Below are positions 1 to 8,818 of a DNA stretch of 64,000 bases, in pieces. The number at the start of each line of letters is the position of its first letter. Position 1 is the stretch's first letter. The position numbers and the translations under genes are program-made. The notes under the pieces were generated by a model, which worked only from the letters and a program-made list of their open reading frames with translations, searched no databases and was not told the origin of the DNA. Origin of the DNA: Parabacteroides sp. TM07-1AC (GTDB lineage: Bacteria; Bacteroidota; Bacteroidia; Bacteroidales; Tannerellaceae); the NCBI RefSeq assembly GCF_003480915.1, contig NZ_QUKD01000004.1:88732-152731 (forward strand), read 5' to 3'.

Positions 1-446
1 GGAACAGTTCCACCTCCTTTGCCTTGCGCTTGTTGCCCTTTTGATAAAGCCACTCCCGGTGTACACGTTTTTCATCGACTTCGAACCCATAGCGGTATTG
101 GACCGTTTCGTCGGCAAAGACCGCCTCAAAATAACTGGGCTCCTGTTCCGTCCTCCGGTTGAGACGGAAACTTTCCACCCGTATGCTTTCGCCGGACTGC
201 ACGCCTTTGGAGGAATTGATGACAAACCATTTGAAGAAATCGAGCGCTTTGACCAGATTCGATTTCCCGCTGGCATTGGCCCCGTAGATGACCGCACTCT
301 TCAGCAAAGAGAGGTTCGTTCCTTCAAGCTCAAAAACAATCTCATCGGACCGGGTCTGTTTTTCTTTCAGCGCGGAAGCAGCCAAAGACAAGGTCGCCGG
401 CTCCTTGAACGAAAGGAAATTTTCGACTGTGAACTGAATAATCATA
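1..446 (-). CDS. AAA-type ATPase, N-terminal part (runs off the window)
   Basis: The minus strand is open from the window edge to an ATG at 444-446, giving 148 residues of an N-terminus. It starts MIIQFTVENFLSFKE, the opening of the SMC/RecF-like AAA ATPases, and has a P-loop GANASGKS at residues 55-62. This family (AAA_15/AAA_21, as in RloA-like and Old-like proteins) often belongs to anti-phage or toxin modules, sometimes with an RloB-type partner. The partner, if any, would lie outside the window to the left. ATP binding follows from the motif; a defence role is only inferred from the family. Confidence 0.85.
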
Positions 447-978
447 TTATATCGCAGTTATATGTAAGTTTTATGCAAATATAGGGGATATTTTTCATAT
501 ATAGATGTTTTATCGGATCTCTTTTTGCGGTTATTTTCCTGCACGTGAAAATCAGACCGTTTTCGTTCTTGCAATGCTGCCCTGCAAAAGGCGACTGTAA
601 TTTTCCGAAGCGGCAACATCGGCTTGCGATTCATGCTCCCGATAGTGGAATTTGGGTGGAAAGACGCGGAATTCGCCACATCTTTCCCTTCAATGTGGTA
701 CAAATGTACCGTGTATCTGACAGGAGGGGTGTTACAAATGTAGCAACAATACTATAAGTAGTATTATACAAGAAGAAAGAAGAAAGATGTACTTTTTTCT
801 TTGACGCAAAGAAAAAAGATACCAAAAAAGAAACAAATCATGACAGACGGCACGCCGTCTGTTTTTGTTTTTTTTGAACCGGAAAGTGTTGAAAACGGAT
901 AAGATGAGGATTAAAGGACCACTTCCTCCCCAGATACAAGAGAGAGAAACAGAACGAATACCTTATACCGTCACCCTC
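447..978. other. intergenic region with repeats, no convincing gene
   Basis: A minus-strand frame of 81 codons (458-703) is open here, but it has no recognisable features and I do not call it. At 792-818 there is a perfect 12-bp inverted repeat with a 3-nt loop (CTTTTTTCTTTG arm), inside a sequence type I associate with dispersed repeats in Bacteroides genomes. That association is from memory, not from a search. A terminator-like hairpin follows at 843-862. Confidence 0.5.
843..875 (+). terminator. intrinsic terminator-like hairpin
   Basis: ACAGACGG and CCGTCTGT pair perfectly around a CACG loop (843-862). A run of thymines interrupted by one G follows on the plus strand. No plus-strand gene lies upstream in the window, so it may act bidirectionally, ending transcription of the minus-strand gene at 979-1770. 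Confidence 0.6.
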
Positions 979-1770
979 TTACCGTCTGGCATCCTTGTCG
1001 CGGTTCAGCCTTACGACAGAGCGCACGCAGTCACGTACCAGTTCGGCATCCCTCCGCTCCATGAAATAGTTCCCGCATTCCAACCGTTTCCTGTCCGCCG
1101 GCCTGTTGTTGTCCCTGCATTCACGGATTTCCAGTATGTCATTCAGGTAATAGTACTTGTCACCGCGTCTGACACGTGTTGCCAGCCGTTCGAGTTCCTT
1201 CAGCCGTCCGTTCCATGCAAGCCCTTTCTGGCGTAGAGCATCGGAAAGCCTGCTACGGCCACTGGTTCCGATAGGCAGTATCTGGAGATTCACCGCGTAC
1301 CCGACTGTTTCATGCAGGGAATAGCGCAGGCTCCCGTCTTCGTCCAGCAGGCAATACAGCACAACACGTCCTTTTGCGTCGATTTCCTTGAAAGCCCCCA
1401 GTATTACATGCTCATCCAGGATACTGAGTTTTACCAACTGTCCGTCTTTGGGAGCATAGAGAGATTCCGAACATACACCCCGGCGCTTGTCCCATGCAAG
1501 ATGGCCTTCGTTCAGCAGGCGTTGGAGGGCAATCTTTTGCTCTGCGCTCGCTTCCCGGCAATCATTCAGAAACATGACCGCGTCATCGGTAACGAGTTCT
1601 CTGCCCGCAGTCATCCTTACCGGAACCGACACGCAATTACCCGTGACATCTCCCACAAGTCCGGTTTCCGATGTCCCACCGTTGAAGACGACCATTCCCT
1701 TGCGAATGGACGACCCTCCCGTGCTGTCTTTCGGAATACTCCCGATTTTCTTCTTATGATATGATTCCAT
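979..1770 (-). CDS. hypothetical protein, 263 aa
   Basis: This long open frame starts at ATG 1770 and ends just before a terminator-like hairpin. The protein is hydrophilic, rich in Arg, Asp and Glu, with no signal peptide or membrane segment. I do not recognise a family. It stands alone and reads opposite to the long plus-strand array, facing away from the 1.9-kb gap at 1771-3693, so that gap probably contains divergent promoters. The N-terminal 25 residues are basic and poorly structured, and a later Met (residue 26) is an alternative start. Confidence 0.75.
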   Translation of the reverse strand: MESYHKKKIGSIPKDSTGGSSIRKGMVVFNGGTSETGLVGDVTGNCVSVPVRMTAGRELVTDDAVMFLNDCREASAEQKIALQRLLNEGHLAWDKRRGVCSESLYAPKDGQLVKLSILDEHVILGAFKEIDAKGRVVLYCLLDEDGSLRYSLHETVGYAVNLQILPIGTSGRSRLSDALRQKGLAWNGRLKELERLATRVRRGDKYYYLNDILEIRECRDNNRPADRKRLECGNYFMERRDAELVRDCVRSVVRLNRDKDARR

Positions 1771-2929
1771 TCTTTCGATTCTTTATCCAGATATTTCCTG
1801 TAACAGCAAAATGCCATACTTCATACATAAGTGGATACAATACGGCAAATATACGTATAATTCACCAAAAAGGCAGGTGACTGAACCCCATTTCTTCTGC
1901 ATTTCCACGGTTTCCTGTATAAAGTCACAAAAACCGTACAAATAAGTCGGAATCCATGTGGATAGCTTCGTTCTGTATATTCTATATGATTAAGGAACAA
2001 AACATTACAAGATTGTCCGATTGTGAAAAGCATATCCGAACATACTGAATGACAGGAATACACATCCTCCTTTTCCGTCGTCCAATCCGGTTAAGAACAG
2101 TCAATATACCGACGTGTCTCTATATATTTTTTGATGCGTTTTCAGCGTATCTAAAAAACAACTTCAAGCCGGAACCCGGAAATCGTGCAGAAAGTCTGTA
2201 CACCCGTGAAAATTGAAAGGACAGGCATCCACAAATGAGAATATTTCAAAAATATGGGACATGGTGAACACCAGCACCTTAAGCAACCATGATAAATACA
2301 AGTACTTTACTGTATATTTTTTGATACCTGCTTACAGTTTCAATCCGAAAGCCGCATTTTGAGCCATTTTGGAAAACCGGACTTGAAAAAACGGCCCGAG
2401 GACAGAGACCGAATCCGCACCCGAGGGTACACCCTCCCTAATCTTTTTATTTTTATTACACCATTGAATATCAATAATTTATTAGGTTTACTTTTGTATA
2501 AAGTAAGCCTAAAAACGTCTTTTACATTATCTTTGCTTACAAATTGAAAGTAAAAAAATCTTTTCAGTCCTATTTTATCCATTTTAAGCAGCTAATAATC
2601 TGATAATCAATAGACAAAACTGATTTTGATTTTATACATACGTTGAAACGGGGCTTTTTTGATTTTTGCAAAGGAAAAATTTTTTTCAAAGAAAATCATT
2701 TTTTCTATTTTATTGATATTCAACTATTTACAAATCCCCTTCGCGCGCGTGCGTTCCATATTCGCAAAAAGGCTGTTTTTGGAACGTTCCAAATTTTTTT
2801 TCTCAAAAAGTTTTGCAGTTCTGAAAAACGGTTTTATAATAGTCATGTACTCGAAAGCCAAACAAACGGCAAACAAGTACGGAGAAAAACGAATAAAAAA
2901 ATAGATAGTAAAAAACAGAATTAAAAAAC
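1771..2929. other. AT-rich gap without genes
   Basis: No reading frame here looks coding. Three items stand out. The 13-mer TATATTTTTTGAT occurs twice (2122-2134 and 2312-2324). An imperfect inverted repeat lies at 2482-2512 (TTAGGTTTACTT against AAGTAAGCCTAA, one G-U pair). A perfect 16-bp palindrome, TTTGGAACGTTCCAAA, lies at 2778-2793. A TATCTTTG box resembling a Bacteroides -7 element is at 2528-2535 without a clear -33 box. Regulatory, origin or transfer-origin functions are all possible; nothing here decides between them. Confidence 0.5.
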
Positions 2930-3660
2930 AGAAAAGCAAAGACCGCCGAGAGCGAGAAACAAAAACGGCGTTTACACGAAAGTGAGTTGTTGAGCCGTCA
3001 AAGGGTAACACCCGAAACAACACCGTGTGCGTTTAGGTACGCTTAAAGAGTGCGTTAAATAACCACGCTTCGCACGGGGCAATAATACCAGTATTGCCAA
3101 CCTACGAAAGTAGGGAAATTTATGGAACGGGATAAATCGTATTTATTCCGAGTGCCGGAAATACGTCAAGACTTTTGCAAGTCGCTGGGAGTATTGAGAA
3201 TACCGCCACTGAAAAGGACGTGCAAGAATAATGCCATAATTGCGCCCTTGTGCGCACGGAGATAAAATGCACGGTAGCGGAAAAACAGTCCGCACGGAGC
3301 TTGAGAAAAGAGCATTGCCAATGTTATGCCCATAATCACCAGCCGCCCACCGCCTTACTGTTAGCTGCCGGATTGGAAAAGATCCGGAACGTGCCAGAGA
3401 AGCGTCTTGCCGAAATTGGAGTAAAGCAGCGCAGAGCCACGACACGATGAGTAGAACTCGTGCAAAGATACGATATGCCGAAAATGCGCTCATTTGGATA
3501 GCTCTGCTATGGGGTACGTTTTAAGTGCGACAAAGTTACGAAAAATTTTGCCGTGCAGGGTGAAATGCACGGCAAATTTTTGGGCGCGTGGCAGGAAATG
3601 CCACACTTTGCGCTATGGTGCAAAGTTCGGGGTTCGACTCCCCGAGTGCCCGCAATGCGT
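2930..3660 (+). ncRNA. candidate large structured non-coding RNA
   Basis: About 730 nt without a plausible gene hold a series of hairpins. Examples are GGGT/ACCC inside GTTGTT/AACAAC near 2986-3022, GGCAATA/TATTGCC near 3078-3098, CCTAC-GAAA-GTAGG near 3101-3114, a 9-bp arm near 3129-3149, TGCGC/GCGCA near 3241-3256, CCGGAT/ATCCGG near 3368-3387, CACGA/TCGTG near 3443-3461, TAGC/GCTA near 3500-3510, and a 16-bp arm at 3541-3581. A tRNA-like cloverleaf ends the series. Density, size and a nearby tRNA-like fold recall the large ornate phage RNAs such as GOLLD and ROOL; that comparison is by character only. Strand and exact ends are inferred from the plus-strand gene at 3694. Protein coding or DNA-level hairpins remain alternatives. 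Confidence 0.55.
3582..3654 (+). ncRNA. tRNA-like cloverleaf, not a canonical tRNA
   Basis: Four helices fit without any unpaired linkers. The outer stem is GGGCGC 3582-3587 with GTGCCC 3646-3651 (one G-U). The first arm is GTGGCA/TGCCAC with loop GGAAA (3588-3604). The second is ACTTTGC/GCAAAGT with an 8-nt loop (3605-3626). The third is TCGGGG/CCCCGA with the T-loop-like TTCGACT (3627-3645). GCA follows. It lacks the 7-bp acceptor, the linkers and the 7-nt anticodon loop of a working tRNA. It could be a tRNA mimic, the 3' domain of the preceding structured RNA, or a decayed integration-site copy of a tRNA. Confidence 0.6.
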
Positions 3661-3693
3661 GATTTTGCGCAGTGTTTCTAAAATTTTATCATT

Positions 3694-4266
3694 ATGGCAA
3701 CTTCTAAATTGAACAAGGAACAGTATGCAAACATCGGTTCGTTTGCAGGTATCATGTTGGTTTACAACTCTACCAACAAGGACGGTGAACTCGTGCAGAC
3801 GGCACAGCACTTTTTCGGTGCGGACTTTGAGCCTGCCGACAAGTCGGACAACGAGATTTTCCGTGTGATTAAAAACATGGTCGCAACTATGTGGCACACC
3901 ATTGCGGAGGAAAAGAAACTGCGTGCCGATGCCGACGGCATACGCTCGAAATTCCGTGCCACAACCCCTGCGGAAATCATCATCTGCGAGAAGTCGGGAA
4001 ATCGTATCAAGAAGTACGACCTTACCGACAGCGTTTGGGCGCGTATCGGTCTTGTGCCGACCAAAGTAGACCTCGAGAAGTCAAACCGTGATTTCCAAAA
4101 GACAATCCATGCCGCTGCAAAGGCTATCCGCAACGCCATGGATTTCGCCCCGAACCTCGCCAGCCTCGAAAAGCCAACCGAGAAAACGACCAAGACCGGC
4201 AAGGCTGAAAAGGTGGCGGAACAGCCTGCCGGAACGGTTGCCGACGAAAGCAAAAAGGCGGCATAA
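3694..4266 (+). CDS. hypothetical protein with Lys/Ala-rich tail, 190 aa
   Basis: The start ATG at 3694 follows the tRNA-like fold by 40 nt. The first 150 residues look globular and soluble, with no signal peptide. The last 40 are a low-complexity tail of Lys, Ala, Thr and Glu, as in proteins that contact nucleic acid. No family recognised. It is the first gene of the plus-strand array and is followed by a strong hairpin at 4311-4346, so it may be a separate transcription unit, possibly highly expressed behind the structured leader. Confidence 0.85.
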   Translation: MATSKLNKEQYANIGSFAGIMLVYNSTNKDGELVQTAQHFFGADFEPADKSDNEIFRVIKNMVATMWHTIAEEKKLRADADGIRSKFRATTPAEIIICEKSGNRIKKYDLTDSVWARIGLVPTKVDLEKSNRDFQKTIHAAAKAIRNAMDFAPNLASLEKPTEKTTKTGKAEKVAEQPAGTVADESKKAA

Positions 4267-4310
4267 GGGCAACGGAGTAACTGAAACCTGCCCGAAAAAG
4301 GCAAAAGGAC

Positions 4311-4353
4311 GGCAGGCAGCCCGCTGAACGTGTGGGACTGCCTGCCCTTTTCG
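4311..4353 (+). terminator. terminator-like hairpin
   Basis: GGCAGGCAG (4311-4319) pairs perfectly with CTGCCTGCC (4338-4346), and CTTTTCGT follows. It sits 45 nt after the stop of the 190-aa gene. Confidence 0.6.
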
Positions 4354-4433
4354 TATCTGCCGTCGTAAGCGCGTGTTCTTGTGACGTATGCCACGGATAC
4401 GCGCTTTTCATTTCGGGCGAAAGCAACTGTAAC

Positions 4434-4703
4434 GTGATAGGCGAAAAGAATTTCCCGGCAAAAAACGGTGCCGGGACTGTACCTCCGCCGCAGGACGGGG
4501 AGTACACCGTGGACGACCTGAAGACCGCTCTGGAAGAGTCCGAGCGGTCGCTGCATGATGCCGTCTTCATAGCCCGCCAAGTGTGGGAGAAGGACTGCGA
4601 TGCCGTGAAGTTCGACATCGACGACCTTGTGCAGATAGAATCGGCATTGCAGGAGATATGCAACATCACCGCAGGAATTGACAGCGGGGACGATGGCGAG
4701 TGA
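4434..4703 (+). CDS. hypothetical acidic protein, about 89 aa
   Basis: The frame is open from 4332, but that point lies inside a terminator hairpin and the first 34 codons look non-coding. The GTG at 4434 is a more likely start. The C-terminal 70 residues are acidic and helical (region starting DDLKTALEESERSLHDAVF). There is no ATG in frame, so the start is uncertain. No family recognised. Confidence 0.55.
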   Translation: MIGEKNFPAKNGAGTVPPPQDGEYTVDDLKTALEESERSLHDAVFIARQVWEKDCDAVKFDIDDLVQIESALQEICNITAGIDSGDDGE

Positions 4704-4866
4704 CATGACGCGCACACGTGCTGCGGAAACTGCGGGGCGTGCGCGCTTTTTCGGGCATTGATATACACTGTGTCAGGATTGCACCCTGAAATGCCCGCAC
4801 TTTTCTAAAATTCCCTCCGATATGACTTCCTTGCGCCGTGAGGCGTTGTGCCTACCTTGTATATAA

Positions 4867-4912
4867 CACGGTTAAGCACGGTCTGGCGTTCTGCGGAACC
4901 GCCTGCCGTGCT
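4867..4912 (+). terminator. hairpin between genes
   Basis: AAGCACGG and CCGTGCTT flank a second inner pairing (GGCG with CGCC). No T-run follows, so it could be a weak terminator or an RNA-processing or stability element. It lies in the 270-bp gap between 4704 and 4973, which holds no other visible feature. Confidence 0.35.
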
Positions 4913-4973
4913 TCCGCTGTTATCCTGTGCGGGGAAGCGGAGAACGGATGTGCCAATAATAAAACGAATAAAT

Positions 4974-5366
4974 ATGATAGAAGTGTTTGACGCAAAGCGC
5001 ACCCGCAGTTACGGGTGCTTTGCCAGTTTCAAGGCTGCCACCGATACGCTTGACAGCCTTGCCGCGACGGGACAGCTCGGAAGTGTGCCCGCTGTCAGCG
5101 TGGCGGCGTATTGCAGCGGCGTGTTACAACGGGAATATGAAGCGGTGTTTGTCGGTGGGAAATGGCGTGTGCCGAAATCTCCGAAAAGGCGGATGCCGGA
5201 AACGAGACCTGCCCGTGGGAGACGTCGGCGGAAATGGTGCAAGGAGTACGCTACGGCGGAGCTGATGTTCCGAGAAGGGTTTCCCGACCATTTGAACCGC
5301 AGTTATCCGCTCTCGGCGGACAGCCTGAGACGGTGCAACCGGAAATGCAGAATTTATATGCAATAA
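4974..5366 (+). CDS. hypothetical basic protein, 130 aa
   Basis: The frame is open from 4848, but ATG 4974, with the typical A-rich upstream sequence, is the likely start. The first 60 residues (MIEVFDAKRTRSYGCFASFK) resemble a small alpha/beta domain. Residues 70-90 form an Arg- and Lys-rich stretch with GRRRRKW, suggesting nucleic-acid binding. No family recognised. It ends 10 nt before the next gene. Confidence 0.75.
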   Translation: MIEVFDAKRTRSYGCFASFKAATDTLDSLAATGQLGSVPAVSVAAYCSGVLQREYEAVFVGGKWRVPKSPKRRMPETRPARGRRRRKWCKEYATAELMFREGFPDHLNRSYPLSADSLRRCNRKCRIYMQ

Positions 5367-5376
5367 TAAAAACGCA

Positions 5377-5640
5377 ATGAGTATGAAAACATTAGCAGAC
5401 GTGAAACGGAAAATGACGCTTGGCTCGAAGTGGCGGTGTGTCCGGCTGTTCGAGGGCGGAAAAGACCTCGGCGTGCGTGAGGTCGGGAAAGTGCAGGGTA
5501 ATGCCGTGGCATTCCTCAAACCCGACGGGAAACTCTCGTGGCTATGGTGGCCAAAGGCAAAGGACGTGCAGGTGGAAGAAAACGCCTTCACCGTGCTCCA
5601 GAACGGAGTGCCCAAGCTCAAGTACATCTATGCCGGATAG
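5377..5640 (+). CDS. hypothetical protein, 87 aa
   Basis: A compact frame starts at ATG 5377, with a second Met two codons later. The sequence has alternating hydrophobic residues and several Trp (LSWLWWPKAKDV), as in a small beta-barrel. No family recognised. A GC hairpin (about 5689-5706) followed by TATGCTTTTAT may end this transcript. Confidence 0.8.
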   Translation: MSMKTLADVKRKMTLGSKWRCVRLFEGGKDLGVREVGKVQGNAVAFLKPDGKLSWLWWPKAKDVQVEENAFTVLQNGVPKLKYIYAG

Positions 5641-5789
5641 GTGTTCCGGAAAAAATCATGCAAAATAATATGAATTAATAACAACTATGGGGGCGGAATG
5701 CCCCTATGCTTTTATAAACGGATAAAGAAAATGACAGAAATAACGAGAAAGCAGATATCTGGTCTGCGGGTAAAGATGTATTAACGGCT

Positions 5790-6002
5790 ATGGGAGAGGA
5801 ACATAGAATCAACGAGATAAAAGGTGTCATCATCAGCCGTGCCCTGCTCAAGGAATACGGGTATGATGGCGATATGCCCACCGACAAACAGATGCAGGTC
5901 ATCGGCAACGGGTTACTTGAATACTGGGGCGTAAGCGACGGTTTCAAGGAAGCCCTCGCCAGTACAATGGAGAACATGTTCGGTGTAAAAGCAAAAGATT
6001 AG
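5790..6002 (+). CDS. small hypothetical protein, 70 aa; start uncertain
   Basis: The frame opens at about 5716 with no ATG before 5790. A better-looking start signal (AAAGAAA then ATG at 5731) lies 59 nt upstream in another frame and reads 17 codons to a stop at 5784. Either there is a short leader peptide, or the gene originally began at 5731 and has a frameshift near 5765. The 70-aa part is helical and well formed. No family recognised. Confidence 0.65.
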   Translation: MGEEHRINEIKGVIISRALLKEYGYDGDMPTDKQMQVIGNGLLEYWGVSDGFKEALASTMENMFGVKAKD

Positions 6003-6006
6003 GTCT

Positions 6007-6246
6007 ATGGAAACGAAAGAACTTACTACCCACCAGCGTGGTGTTATTCTACGCGGCATCTGCGGCGGGGCTGCATTGAAAGACAAGTCGCCGCAAATAT
6101 CTGAAAACAATACCGTCATAACCTGCGCCGGAGGGTTGGAGATTTGGGACATCTGCTGCATCAGCAGTGATGCCGAAGCCTTCGGCCTGAAACCGTCCTT
6201 CGGTTATGACGGGCACACGAGAATCACTTTCACCCCCAAAGAATAA
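6007..6246 (+). CDS. hypothetical protein, 79 aa
   Basis: ATG 6007 follows the previous stop by 4 nt, and the stop comes 5 nt before the next ATG, which suggests translational coupling. The protein is small and soluble with five Cys, including an adjacent pair in WDICCISS. The Cys are not spaced like a zinc ribbon. No family recognised. Confidence 0.75.
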   Translation: METKELTTHQRGVILRGICGGAALKDKSPQISENNTVITCAGGLEIWDICCISSDAEAFGLKPSFGYDGHTRITFTPKE

Positions 6247-6251
6247 GCGGA

Positions 6252-6779
6252 ATGAAATCATATTACTACTTGGACTACCTGCACCGTGAAATCTTCCTTG
6301 AAGAGGAGGATATTCAGACCGTTCCGGAATCAGGCAGGGCGGACGATGCCTGTTCCGCCATTGCCGAAAAGCCGTATGTCGTGGAGCAGTTCATGGCGGA
6401 CTCTTTCCGGACACTCAAAGATGTGGCCAGCCGCCTGTGCGATTCCCCTGATATTAAAAGCCGCCACGATGCGCTGATGTATATCGTGTGGAGGGTGGCA
6501 CTGGACATCAAGGAGTGGCGGACTCTGAGCCATAGCGAAGCCGCCGTCAAGGTAACCCGTGAGGACGGTTTCGTGTGGCTGCTTGTATCGGCGGAAAATG
6601 CCCGGAAGCTATGGGAGGCAGACGTATTCTCCCTGTACAGGCTTTATGCCGATGATTCGGAATCCCTGATCGAAAGCGAGGCGGAGCTGGAATCGACTAT
6701 CAAGGGCGGATACCAGATAGGTATCGAGGTGGGGTTCGCCTCTGTAATGGACCATGCCGCCCGGATGAAGCAACAATAA
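6252..6779 (+). CDS. hypothetical protein, 175 aa
   Basis: An acidic, mostly helical soluble protein with no signal peptide or known motif. The start at ATG 6252 is five bases after the preceding stop. Family not recognised. Confidence 0.8.
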   Translation: MKSYYYLDYLHREIFLEEEDIQTVPESGRADDACSAIAEKPYVVEQFMADSFRTLKDVASRLCDSPDIKSRHDALMYIVWRVALDIKEWRTLSHSEAAVKVTREDGFVWLLVSAENARKLWEADVFSLYRLYADDSESLIESEAELESTIKGGYQIGIEVGFASVMDHAARMKQQ

Positions 6780-6819
6780 AAATCGGAAACAATCAAATAA
6801 CGAAATCAAGAAGAAAGGT

Positions 6820-7917
6820 ATGGAAACAACATTATTGACAAAGGAAAATGCCCATCGTGTGACCATGGTGCGGCGTGTGGATGCCCCGGAAAGCGAACCG
6901 GTAGCGTTTCTTTTCAGGGGAAAGAGACACGGGTATTGCAGCTATTCCCATCTTGTAGGGAATCCGGGCAAGGAAGAAATCCTCGCCCCGGCGGACTTCA
7001 AGGACTGGGAAGTTGTGGAAGTGGCGCACCCGGGCTATCTGGAAGAATATTTCAAGCAGGCGTGCAGCTCCTACAACCTCACCTCCTTCTCACCCGACGA
7101 GCGGGGTGAGTCAGACATCGCCTCGCACGAAAAGGAACTGCACGAGGATTTGCAGTCGATGCCCGAGCAGCAGCGGGAACGTTACATGGAAAACTACAAA
7201 CGCTATTTCTCTGCCATGATCGCCGCCAACAGCCGTTGTGCCAGCGCGATGATTACGGGACCTGCACGCTTCAACACGGGCCGCAACGAAAAGGCCTGCA
7301 ACAGCCACGCCAAGAGCGTCACGGCGTTCCGGGAATGGCGAGAACGTGCACTCGAAGCGATTCGCAAGGCTACCGAAGCGGCCAAGCCCGAAGAACAGCG
7401 TCTCGAGGAGGAGTGGCAGAAGGTCAAAGCCTTTATCGACGATGCCGCCTCGACCATTCACGGTATCGATACGGGTACGGCACGAGGCTATAGCCGGGCT
7501 CTCTTCGTCAGCAACCTCGCCGGGCGACTCTCCACCTATGTCAACCATGGCAACGTGGAAATCATCGACCGTGCCGTCGCTCGTCTGCGAGAGTGGAACG
7601 ACAAAGTCAAGAAACCTGTCGTCACGGCACGCCATTCAATCTTCAAGTATCCCGAACTCGTCCGCAAGGTGCGGGAAAAGCAGCAGGAACGGGCAAGCCG
7701 TGAAAATCGTGAGATTCCGTTCGATGGCGGCAAGGTGGTCTACAACTTCGAAGAAGACCGCCTGCAAATCCTCTTCGACAAAATACCCGATACCGATATG
7801 CGTACAACCTTGAAGCGTAACGCTTTCAAGTGGGCGCCACGCAACCAGGCATGGCAGCGCCAGCTCACCCGCAATGCCGAATATGCCGCCGGTCAGGTGT
7901 TGAAAATAACCATTTAA
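6820..7917 (+). CDS. hypothetical protein with helical centre and basic C-terminal module, 365 aa
   Basis: Residues 1-75 look like a small alpha/beta domain. Residues 110-280 are strongly helical and charged, probably coiled coil. Residues 300-365 form a compact module with LKRNAFKWAPRNQAWQRQLT. I associate that pattern (R..LK...F.W.P....W.R.LT.NA) with the C-termini of proteins from conjugative elements and phages. The function of that module is unknown to me. Start ATG 6820 is preceded by GAAAGGT. Confidence 0.85.
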   Translation: METTLLTKENAHRVTMVRRVDAPESEPVAFLFRGKRHGYCSYSHLVGNPGKEEILAPADFKDWEVVEVAHPGYLEEYFKQACSSYNLTSFSPDERGESDIASHEKELHEDLQSMPEQQRERYMENYKRYFSAMIAANSRCASAMITGPARFNTGRNEKACNSHAKSVTAFREWRERALEAIRKATEAAKPEEQRLEEEWQKVKAFIDDAASTIHGIDTGTARGYSRALFVSNLAGRLSTYVNHGNVEIIDRAVARLREWNDKVKKPVVTARHSIFKYPELVRKVREKQQERASRENREIPFDGGKVVYNFEEDRLQILFDKIPDTDMRTTLKRNAFKWAPRNQAWQRQLTRNAEYAAGQVLKITI

Positions 7918-7927
7918 TCCAGTGCCC

Positions 7928-8818
7928 ATGAGATACATCATCGATTCACGTTATTTCGACGGGACATGCCTCACGTCGATGTCGGATGACATGCACAGCG
8001 ACTACGGCGGCGAGACGCTGGAAGCACTGCGCGAAAGGGAGAAGAACCCGTACCTGGTCGCTGTATCACCGGTACGCATGACACTGCTTGTGAAGCGTTA
8101 TACCCGGGCACTTTGCAAGCCCTTCCATGAAATTACGGAGGAACGTTATTACGAACTGCTGGAATGCCTGCCTCCGGCCCGCATGCAGAGCGACTGGTTC
8201 TTTGTCGGGGAACCGTATTACCGAAACCTGTACGCGCTCTGTTTCGAGTCGGACGGCAGGTATTTCCGGGCGGAACGTCCCATACGTCTTTCCAATGCGG
8301 AAATCTACCGCCAGATTCGGGAACACATGGAGAAAGTAAACCTGCATCCCGCCATCGTCAAGAAGGCTTCCTTTGTCAAATATGTCAATTGGTACAAAAA
8401 GACGGTCACCTACATACCGTACTATTTCGAGTATGGAGGTAAAATATATTTCCTGAAGAACCTCGCCACTCGGACGGGATCCGAATTTGGCGACCGCCGG
8501 GAACGGAACGAGATGGCGGCATTGCTGAGGAACCTGCGCGGAAACCGCTACGAATACTGCACTTTCTACTCCCAAAAGAAGGACATCTTCGAGTTTTTTG
8601 ACTGGCTACGGAAGAACAAATACACGCTGGAAATCCAGGGCGACTTGTTCGACTTTGCGGATGACCGCTCCCACGTGGACTTTCACGGCAATGTATGCGA
8701 GTATTCGGCTGTGTTCCATTACCGCATCTATTCACGCGAGCTTTTTGGCCATATCATTAACCAGCTACGCACCGTGAAACGGTATCACGCGTGGCATAAA
8801 AGGAGGGAAATACGATGA
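7928..8818 (+). CDS. hypothetical protein, 296 aa
   Basis: A GTG two codons upstream (7922) is possible, but ATG 7928 (MRYIIDSRYFDGTCL) is preferred. The protein is rich in Tyr, Phe and Arg, soluble, with no signal peptide. Its C-terminus is basic (KRYHAWHKRREIR). The stop overlaps the next start as ATGA at 8815-8818. No family recognised. Confidence 0.8.
   Translation: MRYIIDSRYFDGTCLTSMSDDMHSDYGGETLEALREREKNPYLVAVSPVRMTLLVKRYTRALCKPFHEITEERYYELLECLPPARMQSDWFFVGEPYYRNLYALCFESDGRYFRAERPIRLSNAEIYRQIREHMEKVNLHPAIVKKASFVKYVNWYKKTVTYIPYYFEYGGKIYFLKNLATRTGSEFGDRRERNEMAALLRNLRGNRYEYCTFYSQKKDIFEFFDWLRKNKYTLEIQGDLFDFADDRSHVDFHGNVCEYSAVFHYRIYSRELFGHIINQLRTVKRYHAWHKRREIR

Noticed and set aside
458..703. 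81-codon minus-strand frame
   Set aside because: No domain or start signal, and it lies in a region I associate with dispersed Bacteroides repeats. Kept as intergenic.
3582..3654. Functional tRNA gene
   Set aside because: No 7-bp acceptor stem, no linker bases, an 8-nt anticodon-like loop and no CCA end. Reported as tRNA-like instead.
3762..4768. Long minus-strand frames opposite the first cargo gene
   Set aside because: They mirror the plus-strand genes, carry low-complexity Ser/Phe/Arg runs and have no family features.
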